Both the position numbers and the translations under genes were made by a program. A DNA stretch of 64,000 nucleotides from Dryococelus australis. Lineage: Eukaryota > Arthropoda > Insecta > Phasmatodea > Phasmatidae. The notes under the pieces are model-generated. The model did not search any database and was not told the DNA's origin. It was given only the letters and a program-made list of their open reading frames with translations. The stretch spans positions 64,985,760-65,049,759 of the forward strand of contig CM057005.1 of assembly GCA_029891345.1 (NCBI GenBank). Direction: 5' to 3'. Positions 24,798 through 34,669 of this stretch are shown here, one piece after another (position 1 is the first letter of the stretch; each line of letters starts with the position of its first letter).

Positions 24798-24989
24798 ACA
24801 AAAACTTTACACAACAAACAATTGAAAAATGAACGCCCTACCAATGAAGTCATGGAAACTGTGAAAAAGCAAACATTAAACTTTCGTGGTGAACAAGGAC
24901 CAACACGACACATTAAAAAAGGACACACATTAGTTAAGCCAAAAAATAATTTGGAAGGGCAGCCAAATCCAGATTTTAAAATAGACTAG
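24798..24989 (+). CDS. candidate terminal coding exon, unknown protein
   Basis: After a pyrimidine-rich stretch and an AG acceptor (CTCTGATAG, ending 24797) a frame runs 63 codons to TAG at 24987-24989. The peptide begins TKTLHNKQLKNERPTNEV and ends QPNPDFKID; it is hydrophilic and lysine/asparagine-rich, without membrane segments. It has no ATG at its start, so an ORF scan would miss it, and it would be a last exon in phase 0. A possible polyadenylation signal, AATAAA, follows at about 25283, giving a plausible 300-nt 3' UTR. I do not recognise the family. It lies just right of a Tc1 relic and a family A end, so captured or degenerate element sequence is a real alternative. Confidence 0.35.
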   Translation, partial: TKTLHNKQLKNERPTNEVMETVKKQTLNFRGEQGPTRHIKKGHTLVKPKNNLEGQPNPDFKID

Positions 24990-25798
24990 CACTACTGCAC
25001 ATCCAAGGTACACCACCACTTGTCACACAAATTACCAAATATTTAAAAACTGTACCACAAACTTAACATTTCCCATGACTCACAGTTTTCAAAGTGGCCC
25101 CATGGCTCTGTAGTGTGACAAGTAAAACGTCAGCTCTAAAACATGGTGGCCTCAGCTGACTGAAGATAGGTGCAACTAAGCCATCAGGAAAAACCATACA
25201 TCCTGCCGGCATAAGGTAGCGGCATAATGTAGCAGATGTCTGAAGCGTATAAAGTAGACAGAGCGAAGCCGTGAAAGGACTTAAATAAAAAATATCAAAT
25301 CAAAAAATGATGCACGAAGGGGAAAGGGGAAGGCAGGGAGGCAAGGAAAGACAAGGGGATCTGAGCTAACCAAAGAGTACACCACTGCACAGAAGTAGAT
25401 GGTGCTAATAAACTTAACGTGATGGTGCAAACGTGGCAGTATATAAAAATATGTATATATGCATTTTAAGTATAGTTTTATGTGCACCTTTATAAATGGA
25501 GATACATTTCTTTCAACATAGGCCTATAACATATATAAGAAATAAAAATAATTTACACTAAAAAAATAAACTTATCAACAAATGCAGGTGTGTGTATGTA
25601 CATATAGTTTTTTTTTTTTGACACCGTTATTCTGTGTTCATACCCTTCTGAGACCCTCCAAAAAAGAACATTTATACTGTGAATTAAAGAAGTAAAAGAA
25701 GGGTATATACCAGGCTTGTAACTGGCACCACCATTTGTACAAAATAATTATAAAAATAATGTATATTATTTATAGCTAAGTGAAATGCCTATTCGGTG

Positions 25799-25891
25799 AT
25801 GGCCACATTTCCGGCGTCTCTTGTGGACCAAATGAGTGCGGCATTTCCTTTATGTCAAACTCTCTCAGACCTCAAGAAACCAATTTTACAG
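25799..25891 (+). CDS. candidate first coding exon, unknown protein
   Basis: ATG at 25799-25801, in a GGTGATGG context, opens 31 codons (MATFPASLVDQMSAAFPL...) ending in CAG at 25889-25891, immediately followed by a strong donor GTAAAG. An upstream TGA in the same frame (25781) means it cannot be extended as an internal exon, which fits a start exon. No continuing exon was identified and the protein is not one I know. Short length keeps chance occurrence possible. Confidence 0.25.
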
Positions 25892-25999
25892 GTAAAGTGC
25901 ATGGACTCTCATCAGTGTTGTTCCTTCCTTGCAATGACTGCAGCAAAACTGAAAACTTAAATGAGAACAGTATTTAAATAAAATTACTATACTTACAAA

Positions 26000-27540
26000 A
26001 AATGGTTCATGCGTCCACACGCACAAAGCTGAAATAAATGTCTTATTAATAGAAAAACCAATACATATCCACAAATGACAGCAAAATGATAATGTAAAGG
26101 ACAAATTATAAAAGTAATACGTACAGGCAAGTTGCTATACATAGCGAGAAGCACTTGGTTTAACTTTCCTTGTTACTATAGCTGTGCGATAATAAACAGC
26201 CAATCAGAAGCCCCGACACTTATACTATGTTATCAATTGTAAAACTTATTTACAAATCAAGAAAGTGTGTATTTTGACTTTATTCCTCGGAAGATATTTT
26301 CTTTTGTTTATTTATGGATAATCACAACCACAGAAGTCTTGTAACGCTTTTAGGTAATGTTTAAAGTAAATATTGAAATGTAAATAATTTATCATTTTAA
26401 AAATGTCTCGGATCAATTGAAGATATTTATTTTTGAAGAGAAAAAAAACCCACTACCGACTATGTACAGACCTTAATTTCTTCGGTACAAATATAGCAAC
26501 ATAAACAAACTAATGTTATTATCGTTATATCAATTGTAGCCAGGCCAGTGTGATTTTGTGTCCGCTTATCGCTATAACTGTGAATGTGTTTGGTATGTCA
26601 ATTGTAGCCCGGTTCTTATTGAAAGCTGGCTCGTATAGCTTCTTTATAAATACTAAATTTAAAACATACACTGCGTAATGTAATATAACATTTACAAAAC
26701 ATGCACTCGCAAGCAAACAGGAGCTCTGGGAGTCTGGGGAGTTGACGACGTGTAATTTACAGTTACATTAAATTTCAATAACTACAATACTTTTGCGGGC
26801 CAAAGTGGCAGATATTATAAACAATTATCCCTACTCAACGCATACTATCTTCGTTGATATTTCTCAAAAGGTAGCAAGTTGTCTTGTCGAACATCCAATT
26901 CGAAATTTAAACATGGTATTGTTCTATAGGCCTAACTGTTGAAAACTAATTGTAAATACCTTTTAATTCTTATTACAGCAAGCATTACCAAATAAAACAA
27001 CTAGGCCTACACTTGCATCACACAAGAATGTCGGCAACAAGCACAGCTATAGGTATATAGTTAACAAAACCAGCTTCACGATTTTATAGTTTATATGTTG
27101 GAACACCTTTGGTGTAGCATCAAACTGCGACGTTTATGTTATCAATTGTAAAACTTAACACTGTAACGTGGGCTGAATAACTACATGAACACAATTTTGA
27201 GGTTAGGCCCACATTACAAAATAAGTGATTTCAAAACATGTCAAATTAATGTATAATTATTGACAGGCACATTTGCACTTGTTATAATAACAGATTTGAA
27301 AGAAAGGTTAAACAGATGGGCGTAGGTAGATAGGTACAGATTAACTTTAAATATTATTTGTCAAACTTAGGATATAACACGTACTTTGCAAACTCACATG
27401 AATCTATTAATGTTGCGTTTCTGCTGTCGTTCATTTTCTTTATAATTGTTATTTAACTTTCCGTTTATAATATCACGTGTCTAACTCTCGATTTAAACTT
27501 GTTCTTTTTCATTTTTTTTTTCAATGGGATAAGCGGCGAA
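26000..27540. other. unassigned AT-rich sequence with a repeated 22-mer
   Basis: TATGTTATCAATTGTAAAAC occurs at about 26228 and 27136, with partial ATCAATTGTAG copies at about 26528 and 26596. No gene recognised. Confidence 0.5.
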
Positions 27541-27546
27541 AACACG

Positions 27547-27780
27547 TCATAAAAACACATTTACATTTATCTTCGGACAGTTGCAGTTGAAATTTCCATC
27601 ATTTCTGCCACTCTTTCGATCACCTTCCTCAGTTTCATCTATACTCGACGAATTAAAGAACAAATACTTTCGGAGAGATTTATAATGTTCCTCCTGGCGC
27701 TGAATATTTGTATCTACTTTGCTGGAATTCATAACTTTACACAAAACCACTACAACGCAATTAAACACTATACGACCCAT
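27547..27780 (-). CDS. small ORF with promoter-like upstream DNA (hypothetical)
   Basis: A 77-codon minus-strand frame starts at an ATG (27778-27780), shortly after an acceptor-like TTATTTTTCAG (about 27812). Its N-terminus (GRIVFNCVVVVLC) is hydrophobic enough for a signal anchor, and the remainder is charged (RQEEHYKSLRKYLFF, DETEEGDRKSGR). Upstream, at 27915-27960, lie an E-box in GATCACGTGAC and several AACGG/CCGTT Myb-like words, as in compact promoters. I do not recognise the product; it may be a first exon or noise. Confidence 0.25.
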   Translation of the reverse strand: MGRIVFNCVVVVLCKVMNSSKVDTNIQRQEEHYKSLRKYLFFNSSSIDETEEGDRKSGRNDGNFNCNCPKINVNVFL

Positions 27781-27914
27781 AATAAAACGCTGATTGCAGA
27801 TAAGCTGAAAAATAAATGAGAAGTATTAAAACACAACCACTTCCAGTTTCCAAATGTGTAGTTTGCCTCGCAACCACTCCACACAAGCAAAGCCAAGCAA
27901 CAAGCATGAAGGAA

Positions 27915-27962
27915 CCACAACAACGGACCGTTTGTTTTGACCGTTGCGCCGATCACGTGACA
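27915..27962 (-). promoter_or_regulatory. E-box plus Myb-like site cluster
   Basis: AACGGACCGTT is palindromic and is followed by GACCGTTG and GATCACGTGAC. The grouping just upstream of the small minus-strand ORF suggests, but does not prove, a promoter. Confidence 0.3.
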
Positions 27963-28195
27963 CAATATAATTATGAGTTACAGTAAATACATTATCTTTA
28001 CGTCAATAATTACTTTAAAGAGTGTGAAATATATGCCAAACAGCTTTAGTAGCCATAAATTTAAACATTACACTTGCAATACCGCATTATTTCGTAGAAC
28101 TACGTTTCACATTTCACTGCCAACATAACTGGGTGTGTTCATCCCCAGCCTGTGTGGAGACACACATGGTTATACATACGCAGTTGCGGGCGGTT

Positions 28196-28256
28196 GTTTT
28201 TTTTTTTTTTTTCAAAGGTTGATTTCTAGAGTGCTCACTTTAACGTGAACGGCCTT
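28196..28256 (-). mobile_element. family A terminal fragment (right partner of 24526)
   Basis: After a T-run, AAAGGTTGATTTCTAGAGTGCTCACTTT and ACGTGAACGGCCTT match the family A terminus, with TA outside (28257-28258). Confidence 0.8.
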
Positions 28257-28397
28257 TAATGTAATGTCCAGATTTTAAATCGTATATCCTGATAGTAACT
28301 GTATATTGCTATCTTCAAGTAAGACGTCAGTATAATATTTAAATAGAAAATTACTAAGCTACGCCCCTAAACCCTCCATGTAAGAAATTGGCCATAC

Positions 28398-28555
28398 GTA
28401 AATTTCACAAGTGGGAATCGTGCCGGACGATGCCGTAGGTCAGCGGGTTTTTCGAGGATCTCCCGTTTCCCCCGCCCCTTCATTCCGGCGACGCTCCATA
28501 TTCACCTCAATGACCCTCATCGGCTCTCAAGACCTCGCTGTTAAGAAGCAACCGC
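28398..28555 (+). repeat. tRNA-derived SINE (family S1), 5'-truncated
   Basis: CACAAGTGGGAATCGTGCCGG...CGGCTCTCAAGACCTCG matches the body of S1 copies at 33173, 47775 and 29990. The tRNA-like head is missing. Confidence 0.85.
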
Positions 28556-28599
28556 CATGCAATTTCGTCTTTGTATACCTGCATACTCTGTGCCTCTGA

Positions 28600-29070
28600 T
28601 CAGCTTCTCTTTGGTCGTCCCACCGAGACGGGTAAATATCATCGGTCCCGGAGGTATTTTCGTCGTATAACACGGGAAGTTCAGTTGGCATAATTGGAGA
28701 GGCGGAAAGGCGTAAAAGGTAACGAGGCGGCCGGGGCTTATTACCCTCAGTTGCCGAGGGCAACGCGACACCTCTAGGAAGACGAGGACACGGTGAAAAT
28801 GAATTTGTTCCCGCCTACCCCAATTAAATGAAATGTCAGCAAATGCCACGTGTGAAGTTTCGAGCCATACGGAGAGCACAAGTTATTTCAACGTGTCGCC
28901 CATCCTTCCCTTTTCCACAAACTGCCGCCCTTCACCGGGAAGAAACTGCAAAAGAAAAATCACTGTATAAATTTTTCAGGATTATTTAAGCATTTTTTTT
29001 AAAATCAACCTTTTAAAAACGTCCATAGATTATATTTTAAGTGGACATTGCCTTCTATGCGGCCAGTAAA
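28600..29070. other. unassigned GC-moderate sequence
   Basis: Overlapping minus-strand frames of 78 and 112 codons have no recognisable features. No element recognised. Confidence 0.4.
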
Positions 29071-29077
29071 GTTGGCA

Positions 29078-29497
29078 TAGGCTGTTCACGGCAAACTGAG
29101 CACATTTGAAAGCCCTGCTTAGGATTTAATTGTATGCACGTTGTGTATTCTTCCGCCTTACGTAAAATTAACATTGACCTCCTCACTTTATTCATACATC
29201 GGTCAAGTGAAACTGTTAAATTATTAGAGAAATAAATATCTTGCAACTTTGTTAATTATTACACTTCGGTGCATTAAACTAAAACAGAAAGCGAAATAAA
29301 TAATTTATTTTATTATAAATGTTTACCTAACACTATTTATTCGACGTTAAGACGTGGAACTTCTTTCCCTCCGTCCTTACCAACTTTACTGGACGCTTCC
29401 CACTCACTGTGCCGGTTAAAATATATGCGAGGAGGAGCAGTGATATTTTTTCTAAGGTTGATTTCAAAAGTGTAATCACTTTATCGTGAACAGTCTT
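29078..29497 (-). mobile_element. family A MITE, full length
   Basis: It opens TAGGCTGTTCACGGCAAAC and closes CACTTTATCGTGAACAGTCT. Interior landmarks CTTCCGCCTTA, TTAAGACGTGGAACT and CCAACTTTACTGG are all present. Confidence 0.93.
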
Positions 29498-29519
29498 AAA
29501 CAGAGTGAATGAAAACAGT

Positions 29520-29790
29520 TCTATGTCTTAACGTATAATTAAAAGTGTTGGGTAAACAATTGTGAATACAGAAATTATTTCTTTTGCTTTAGTTTTTTTT
29601 TTTTTTTTTTTTTTTTTTATATACGTAATAAATATTTGTGTTTCTAATAATTCGACAGTTTATCTTGGCTGACGCATGAATAAAGTGATGAGGCCCGTGA
29701 CGATGTGATAGTGGAAGTATACATCATGTGCAAACAAATTGATCTTCAGCAGGGCTTTCAAAATTGCGCAGTTTACCGTGGATAAACTTT
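29520..29790 (+). mobile_element. family A MITE, 5'-truncated
   Basis: The right two thirds of the consensus, from GTCTTAACG to TTTACCGTGGATAAAC, is interrupted by a T26 run (about 29593-29618). The left TIR is absent. It lies 20 bp from the previous copy in opposite orientation. Confidence 0.8.
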
Positions 29791-29989
29791 AATAGGTTTC
29801 AGGGTAACAACAACCAAATTTCAACACTATTGTAAATCATTTTTTCGCGTTCTTTTTTTCTTTACTTTCTCCTTTACCATTTTGCAAAAGTATCAAATTA
29901 CTGCTTGCAGTTATATGAATAATGTCAAATACAACCGCAAGAATAACTGCAACAGACATATGTTGGTACTGCTATCAAAGGTAACGAAT

Positions 29990-30245
29990 TAAGGTTGAAG
30001 GTATTTGGGCGGCTCTTAACATCGAGGTCTTCAGAGCCGATGAGGGTGATTGAGGTGAGTATGGAGCATCGCCAGAATGAAGGGGCGGGGGAAACGGGAG
30101 ATCGCCGAGAAAACCTGCAGACCAGTGGCATCGTCCGCCACGATTCCCACGTGCGAAAATCCGGAGTGACCCGGCCGGGGATTGAATGCGGATCGCTTTG
30201 GTGGGAGGCGAGCTGGCTAACTGCTCAGCCACCGTGGCCCATCTA
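29990..30245 (-). repeat. tRNA-derived SINE (family S1), near full length
   Basis: On the minus strand an A-box-like GGTGGCTGAGCAGTTAGCC head and a degenerate B box (GCATTCAATCCCCGG) lead into the S1 body GGATTTTCGCACGTGGGAAT and the tail TCGGCTCTGAAGACCTCG. The 99- and 83-codon frames across it are accidental. Confidence 0.88.
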
Positions 30246-30249
30246 AGGT

Positions 30250-32245
30250 AACGATATTCACTTGGTTTCAACAACCCATGTGGTTAGGGACACTTGCAGG
30301 GCAATACTTGCCTAAATTTGATTCCTCCGGACACATTTCGCAAGAATGCTCTACTTAAACGCTAGGCATTGTGTATTATTATAACATCTGTTTTCTCATA
30401 TAGCAAGATAGCAAAATGAATAACTGGCGACTTAATTATTATTTATATAACAGCTCCCAAGTTTTCTGATTATTCTGTAGAGCAACAAAAGCGTGAAATA
30501 TTTAAGCCAAACTTAGTGCATTGTAGAACAAAAATAACCAACTTAAATAGTTTTAAGCAGTAGACATTGTTATTTAATTCCATTTTCAGTTGTTTACTTA
30601 TTTATATATATTTAAATAACTTCTTGTAAAATTGGAACACAGACCCAAAAGTCACAATTTCAAATTTCAGATTTTCCTGCACAGGAAAAAAAATGGCATA
30701 AGTATAACATTGTTTATAATTTCAGGGTAATTTAATATTTTGTGAACTAAGTGTCTAGTGATAAGCTTTAAATTCAGTTTTACAATTTTTGTTTTAGTTC
30801 CTTCCAATCGCAATAACATTTACACAAAATTTTCCCTTGCTAATAGAGTTATTCGAGTACTTTTTGTCTTAAAATTTTCTCAGGGTGAAGTTAGCAGTTA
30901 AGTTTCCGTTGACAGAGAGTATAAAGTTGTCCAGGGCTTCACGGTGCCTTAAATGAACCAGTTTAAAAAAAAATAACTCTTAGAGTTTATTGTCCTTACA
31001 GGATGTAGACTTCACTTCTACGTTTACACTATCAGTTGACGCTTTCAATGTATTCACAAATTAATAATTCCTTACCTAAAAAAGCATATTAATCTCGGGA
31101 AGGAAGGGGAAGCCCTTATAGTCCAAGCGTGATCCGTCTCGACTCTAATGCTCTGACTGTTAGAGAATTAAAAAGAACTGGGGACAAATTAAGGCAGATG
31201 GTGTACGCTACATTTTTGTGTTTAGAATGAATTATATATGGCACATTACTTCATAAGTACATTTAATGTTTAATAATTTTTACTTTATAAATTTATTATT
31301 TTCGGTTATTAAGCAGATAATATCCACTATTTTGTACACTACAGATTTTAAAAGTGTACAAATTAAAATGTGTATACAGTATAAGATACAACTTAAATTG
31401 TTGACATATCAGTGGGGTTTATTTCCTGTAAGGTTAATGGGTGATAAATTCTCAGATTTTTATTTTCAAACTGGCGATATTAATTACTCCATGTCAATGG
31501 GCAACGTACCTGTAAACCCCATCGCGAAAAAAATATATACCTGTTATGATTGGGAGTAACAACTGCAAACACAGAAAAACTAAATTATAAACGGATCACC
31601 AGACACTTAATGCACATGAGATAAAAATATATAGCTATGAATGCACAAAAACTGTCTCATGTATGTCGTCTTCTGGTTTGTTTTGAAGCTGTGCCGGAAA
31701 ATCTTAAATTCTTCATTGTGATTTTTGAATTGTGTCTCGGTTCTAAAAGTAGATATTTAGACACACACAGCTGATTAAAAACTAAAAATGGAATTAAATT
31801 ATGTATAAAAGTTAAAATTATTAAAGCGAATTAATAAAAGGTTTTTCTACGTGATAATTAAAAGGCTTTATTCAAGTAAGATTGACCTAATTTGAAATGT
31901 ATTCGTTGGATTAATAAAAAAAATAGTTTCGTGCAATTTGCCCCCCCCCCCCAAATGGAATTATTTCTGGTTATAATTACTGTTAAACAAGAAAGTTCAT
32001 AAAAACAGGTCAGCCTATTAAGCGATTATTTTGTTTCATTGCCTCTTTGTTTGGTTATCGTGTGACATCAAATATTTGCTCCTTAATGTACGTTACATCA
32101 GTGTGCATGAACTTGCGAAGTTTCCAAGATTTCTTATGAATAATATAGCTGTAATTGAGCGCCTAACCTTCCTACACACTATCTGGACATTAGGGGCGGG
32201 TTTGCAATTGACTTAACAGAATCAGTGGGCTATGTGCTTAGAACA
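30250..32245. other. unassigned AT-rich sequence
   Basis: No gene recognised. An imperfect inverted repeat (GTGGGGTTTATTTCCTG near 31412 against CCTGTAAACCCCAT near 31510) and a C10 run near 31941 are the only structures seen; the 97-codon frame at 31266 overlaps the inverted repeat. Confidence 0.45.
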
Positions 32246-32252
32246 TCAATGC

Positions 32253-32487
32253 TAGCAGAGTGAGCGGGCCAGTTCTGGCCCATTCTCGCCCTTATCGACA
32301 TCGGGCATATGCTATTAACCTGGAAGGTATCTCCATCAGTATAGGAATATTTGCTGCATCGCCGTTATTGACCTTGTGTGCCCATTGCTGCATCGCCGTT
32401 ATTGACATTGTGTGCCCATTTATTCAACCTGGGAGAGGGTGACTAAAAGGACGAGAATGGGCCAGAACAGGCCCGCTCACTCTACTA
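32253..32487. mobile_element. 235-bp MITE with 43-bp inverted ends (family G)
   Basis: TAGCAGAGTGAGCGGGCC at the left and GGCCCGCTCACTCTACTA at the right continue pairing inward through GGCCCATTCTCG / CGAGAATGGGCC, about 43 bp per arm. ATGC flanks both sides (32249-32252 and 32488-32491), a likely 4-bp target duplication, though a TA duplication one step inside is also possible. The centre contains a tandem duplication of about 34 bp (TGCTGCATCGCCGTTATTGA..., 32352-32420). Non-coding. Confidence 0.88.
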
Positions 32488-32499
32488 ATGCATCCAAGG

Positions 32500-33165
32500 G
32501 TATTGGTTTAGGACTGTCGTGTACGGGTCGTGTGTGTTCTTGACTTGACTTCAGATGTACTTTAGATATAAAATTTAACCACAAGTCAAGACGCAGCAGC
32601 CAATCGGAGCACAGTGATATTTGTTGTTGGCGGGAAACTGTATTTACATCTTGAATTCAGGTTACGTCGTTTCGTGAAAGCATATGCAATGAATTATTTT
32701 AATCGAGAGGATACATATGTATTTAAAGGACTCTTCGAGGTCATGTTTTATCTATTGGGAAAGTTTATTCAATTCACTTTATTTAACAATCTACAGATGT
32801 GTTGACGTAAATGCCCAATGTTAATGTCGGAATTCCTTTCTATAAGAAACCAGGAGTTTTCCATCACGATCACACAACCAGTAACCTCAAATAATGAACT
32901 GTATGTAAACAATATTCACTCTTGCCCATTCTTTTCCAGGTTACACCGGCTGCATTCGTAAACGGCAATTCTGTTTGGCTAGACGTAACAGTTGATAGAT
33001 CAATGATAAACTCCAAAACATACTTTCCGTGTACATAACGAGTCATAAGTGCAAGTCTTAATTCTACAGCATTTAATCATGAACCCACCTTAGGAGGCAT
33101 TTGTACACTTTGGTGACGTCATTTTAGTGTATGTAATATGATGCAGAGTTGTGACCATTTTCACC
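32500..33165. other. unassigned sequence
   Basis: A CCAAT box (CAGCCAATCGGAGC, about 32600) precedes a 63-codon frame with no recognisable features. Nothing else seen. Confidence 0.4.
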
Positions 33166-33172
33166 GCACACC

Positions 33173-33420
33173 AGTGGTCGAGGTGGTGCTGTGGTCAACT
33201 TGCTCGCCTCCTAGCTAGGCGAACTGGGTTAGATTCCCGGGCTGAGCTGCTCCCAGATGTGGAAATCGTGCGAGACGATGTCGCTGGTCGAAGGGTTTTC
33301 TTGGGGATCTCCCGTCTCTCACCACACTTGCATTCCGGCGTTGGTCCACACCTAGCTCCCTTCACCCTTATTGGCTCTCAATGTTAACAGCCGCCTAAAT
33401 CTCCCCACCACTCCAAACTC
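33173..33420 (+). repeat. tRNA-derived SINE (family S1)
   Basis: The head GGTGGTGCTGTGGTCAACTTG and B box GGGTTAGATTCCCGGG are followed by the S1 body (GTGGAAATCGTGCGAGACGATG, pieces) and tail TTGGCTCTCAATGTTAACAGCC. Pol III-transcribed, LINE-mobilised by analogy with other SINEs. Confidence 0.9.
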
Positions 33421-33576
33421 CGCCAATTATCTTAAAACATGGCGATAAGAATACTTTTGAGGAAATCCTCATGTGTAGTGACGCTGAAATCGGCGCATGT
33501 GTTCTTGCAACTGTAATTCTTATGATATGATACATGCGAGAGGGCCCTAAAATGTAGCATTAGATTACCTTTAGTA

Positions 33577-33983
33577 AAAGCTGTTCACGATAAAGTGAAC
33601 ACTTTTGGAATCAACATTAGAAACAATTAACTGCTCCTCATATATATTAACGTGCGCACTGAGTGGTACACACCCAGTAAAGTTGGTAACAATGGAGAGA
33701 AAGTAGTTCCATGGGTTAGCGTAGAATTAAAAGTGTAAAGTAAACATTTCTGATGACTAAAAAAAAACAGAGCGAAAGAAATAATTTAACATTTAATTGT
33801 AAAATTATCAGATTTGTAAAACATTTACGTTTCTAATAATTTTACATTTTCACTTGACAACGCATTAATAAAGTGGTGAGGCCCATGGTAGTATTAATTA
33901 TATATCGCGGAAGAATACACAACATGCATACAAGTAGATTATAAGTAGGGCTTTCAAAATTGCTCGTTTTACAGTGAACAGCA
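33577..33983 (+). mobile_element. family A MITE, full length
   Basis: AAAGCTGTTCACGATAAAGTG opens and TTTTACAGTGAACAGCA closes, with TA outside both ends (33575-33576 and 33984-33985). Confidence 0.92.
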
Positions 33984-34469
33984 TAAAAAAAAGTATCACT
34001 ATGTTTAAAAAAAAATTCTTAGTCAGAGGAGAGCATGTTTGTAGTTTGGCAAATTGCGCTGTGTGTTAGGTTTCCTTTGTGACAGCCAGTTTTGGAACAT
34101 GTGACAAAATTTACTAGCTCTGTAAAACTTGATGGTATTTTCTAATACGCCAGTTCGTTAAGAAGTCGATTGCAATCCCGGCACCGTGAAGATGTGGCCT
34201 GGTTACAATTAAGGTGACCGAAGTGGGGTTTTGCTCTTATTAGCTCATTTCACTTCCTACCGAAAACTTTTCCTAAAGAAAAGATAAAACATGAAAACAC
34301 GATTATGGTTACTATGGGTCATCCTTAAAAGATAAATATATGCAGGCTCGTACTTTTTGTAGATCTTATTAAAATATACAATTCTGTAGCAGATCAATTT
34401 GGTGTATATCTTATGGTTTAGTTAGCGTACGCCATGTAAGCGCCCGAAAAGCGGCTTTTTCCGACTTGA

Positions 34470-34660
34470 TTAGAAAACGTAGATATTTCTCTACTATCCT
34501 TACATTAAATATTAATGTATTACATATCTAAACCTTCCTCAAGAAATTCTCTAAATGGTGGTGGAAACTGCATCAAAATCCATCAAGTAGTTTAGAAGCC
34601 TTAGTCTCCCGGCCGCGTGTGTGTGTGTATTCTGCTGTTTTATACTATGTATAGATGTGA
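34470..34660 (+). mobile_element. 3' end of an unidentified dispersed arthropod element
   Basis: AAACCTTCCTCAAGAAATTCTC, CTGCATCAAAATCCATCAAGTAG and a closing GTTTTATACTATGTA (given in pieces) resemble a terminal sequence I remember as common in arthropod genomes. A GT microsatellite (34617-34630) sits between them. I cannot name the family. Confidence 0.4.
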
Positions 34661-34669
34661 ATTAGTGGA

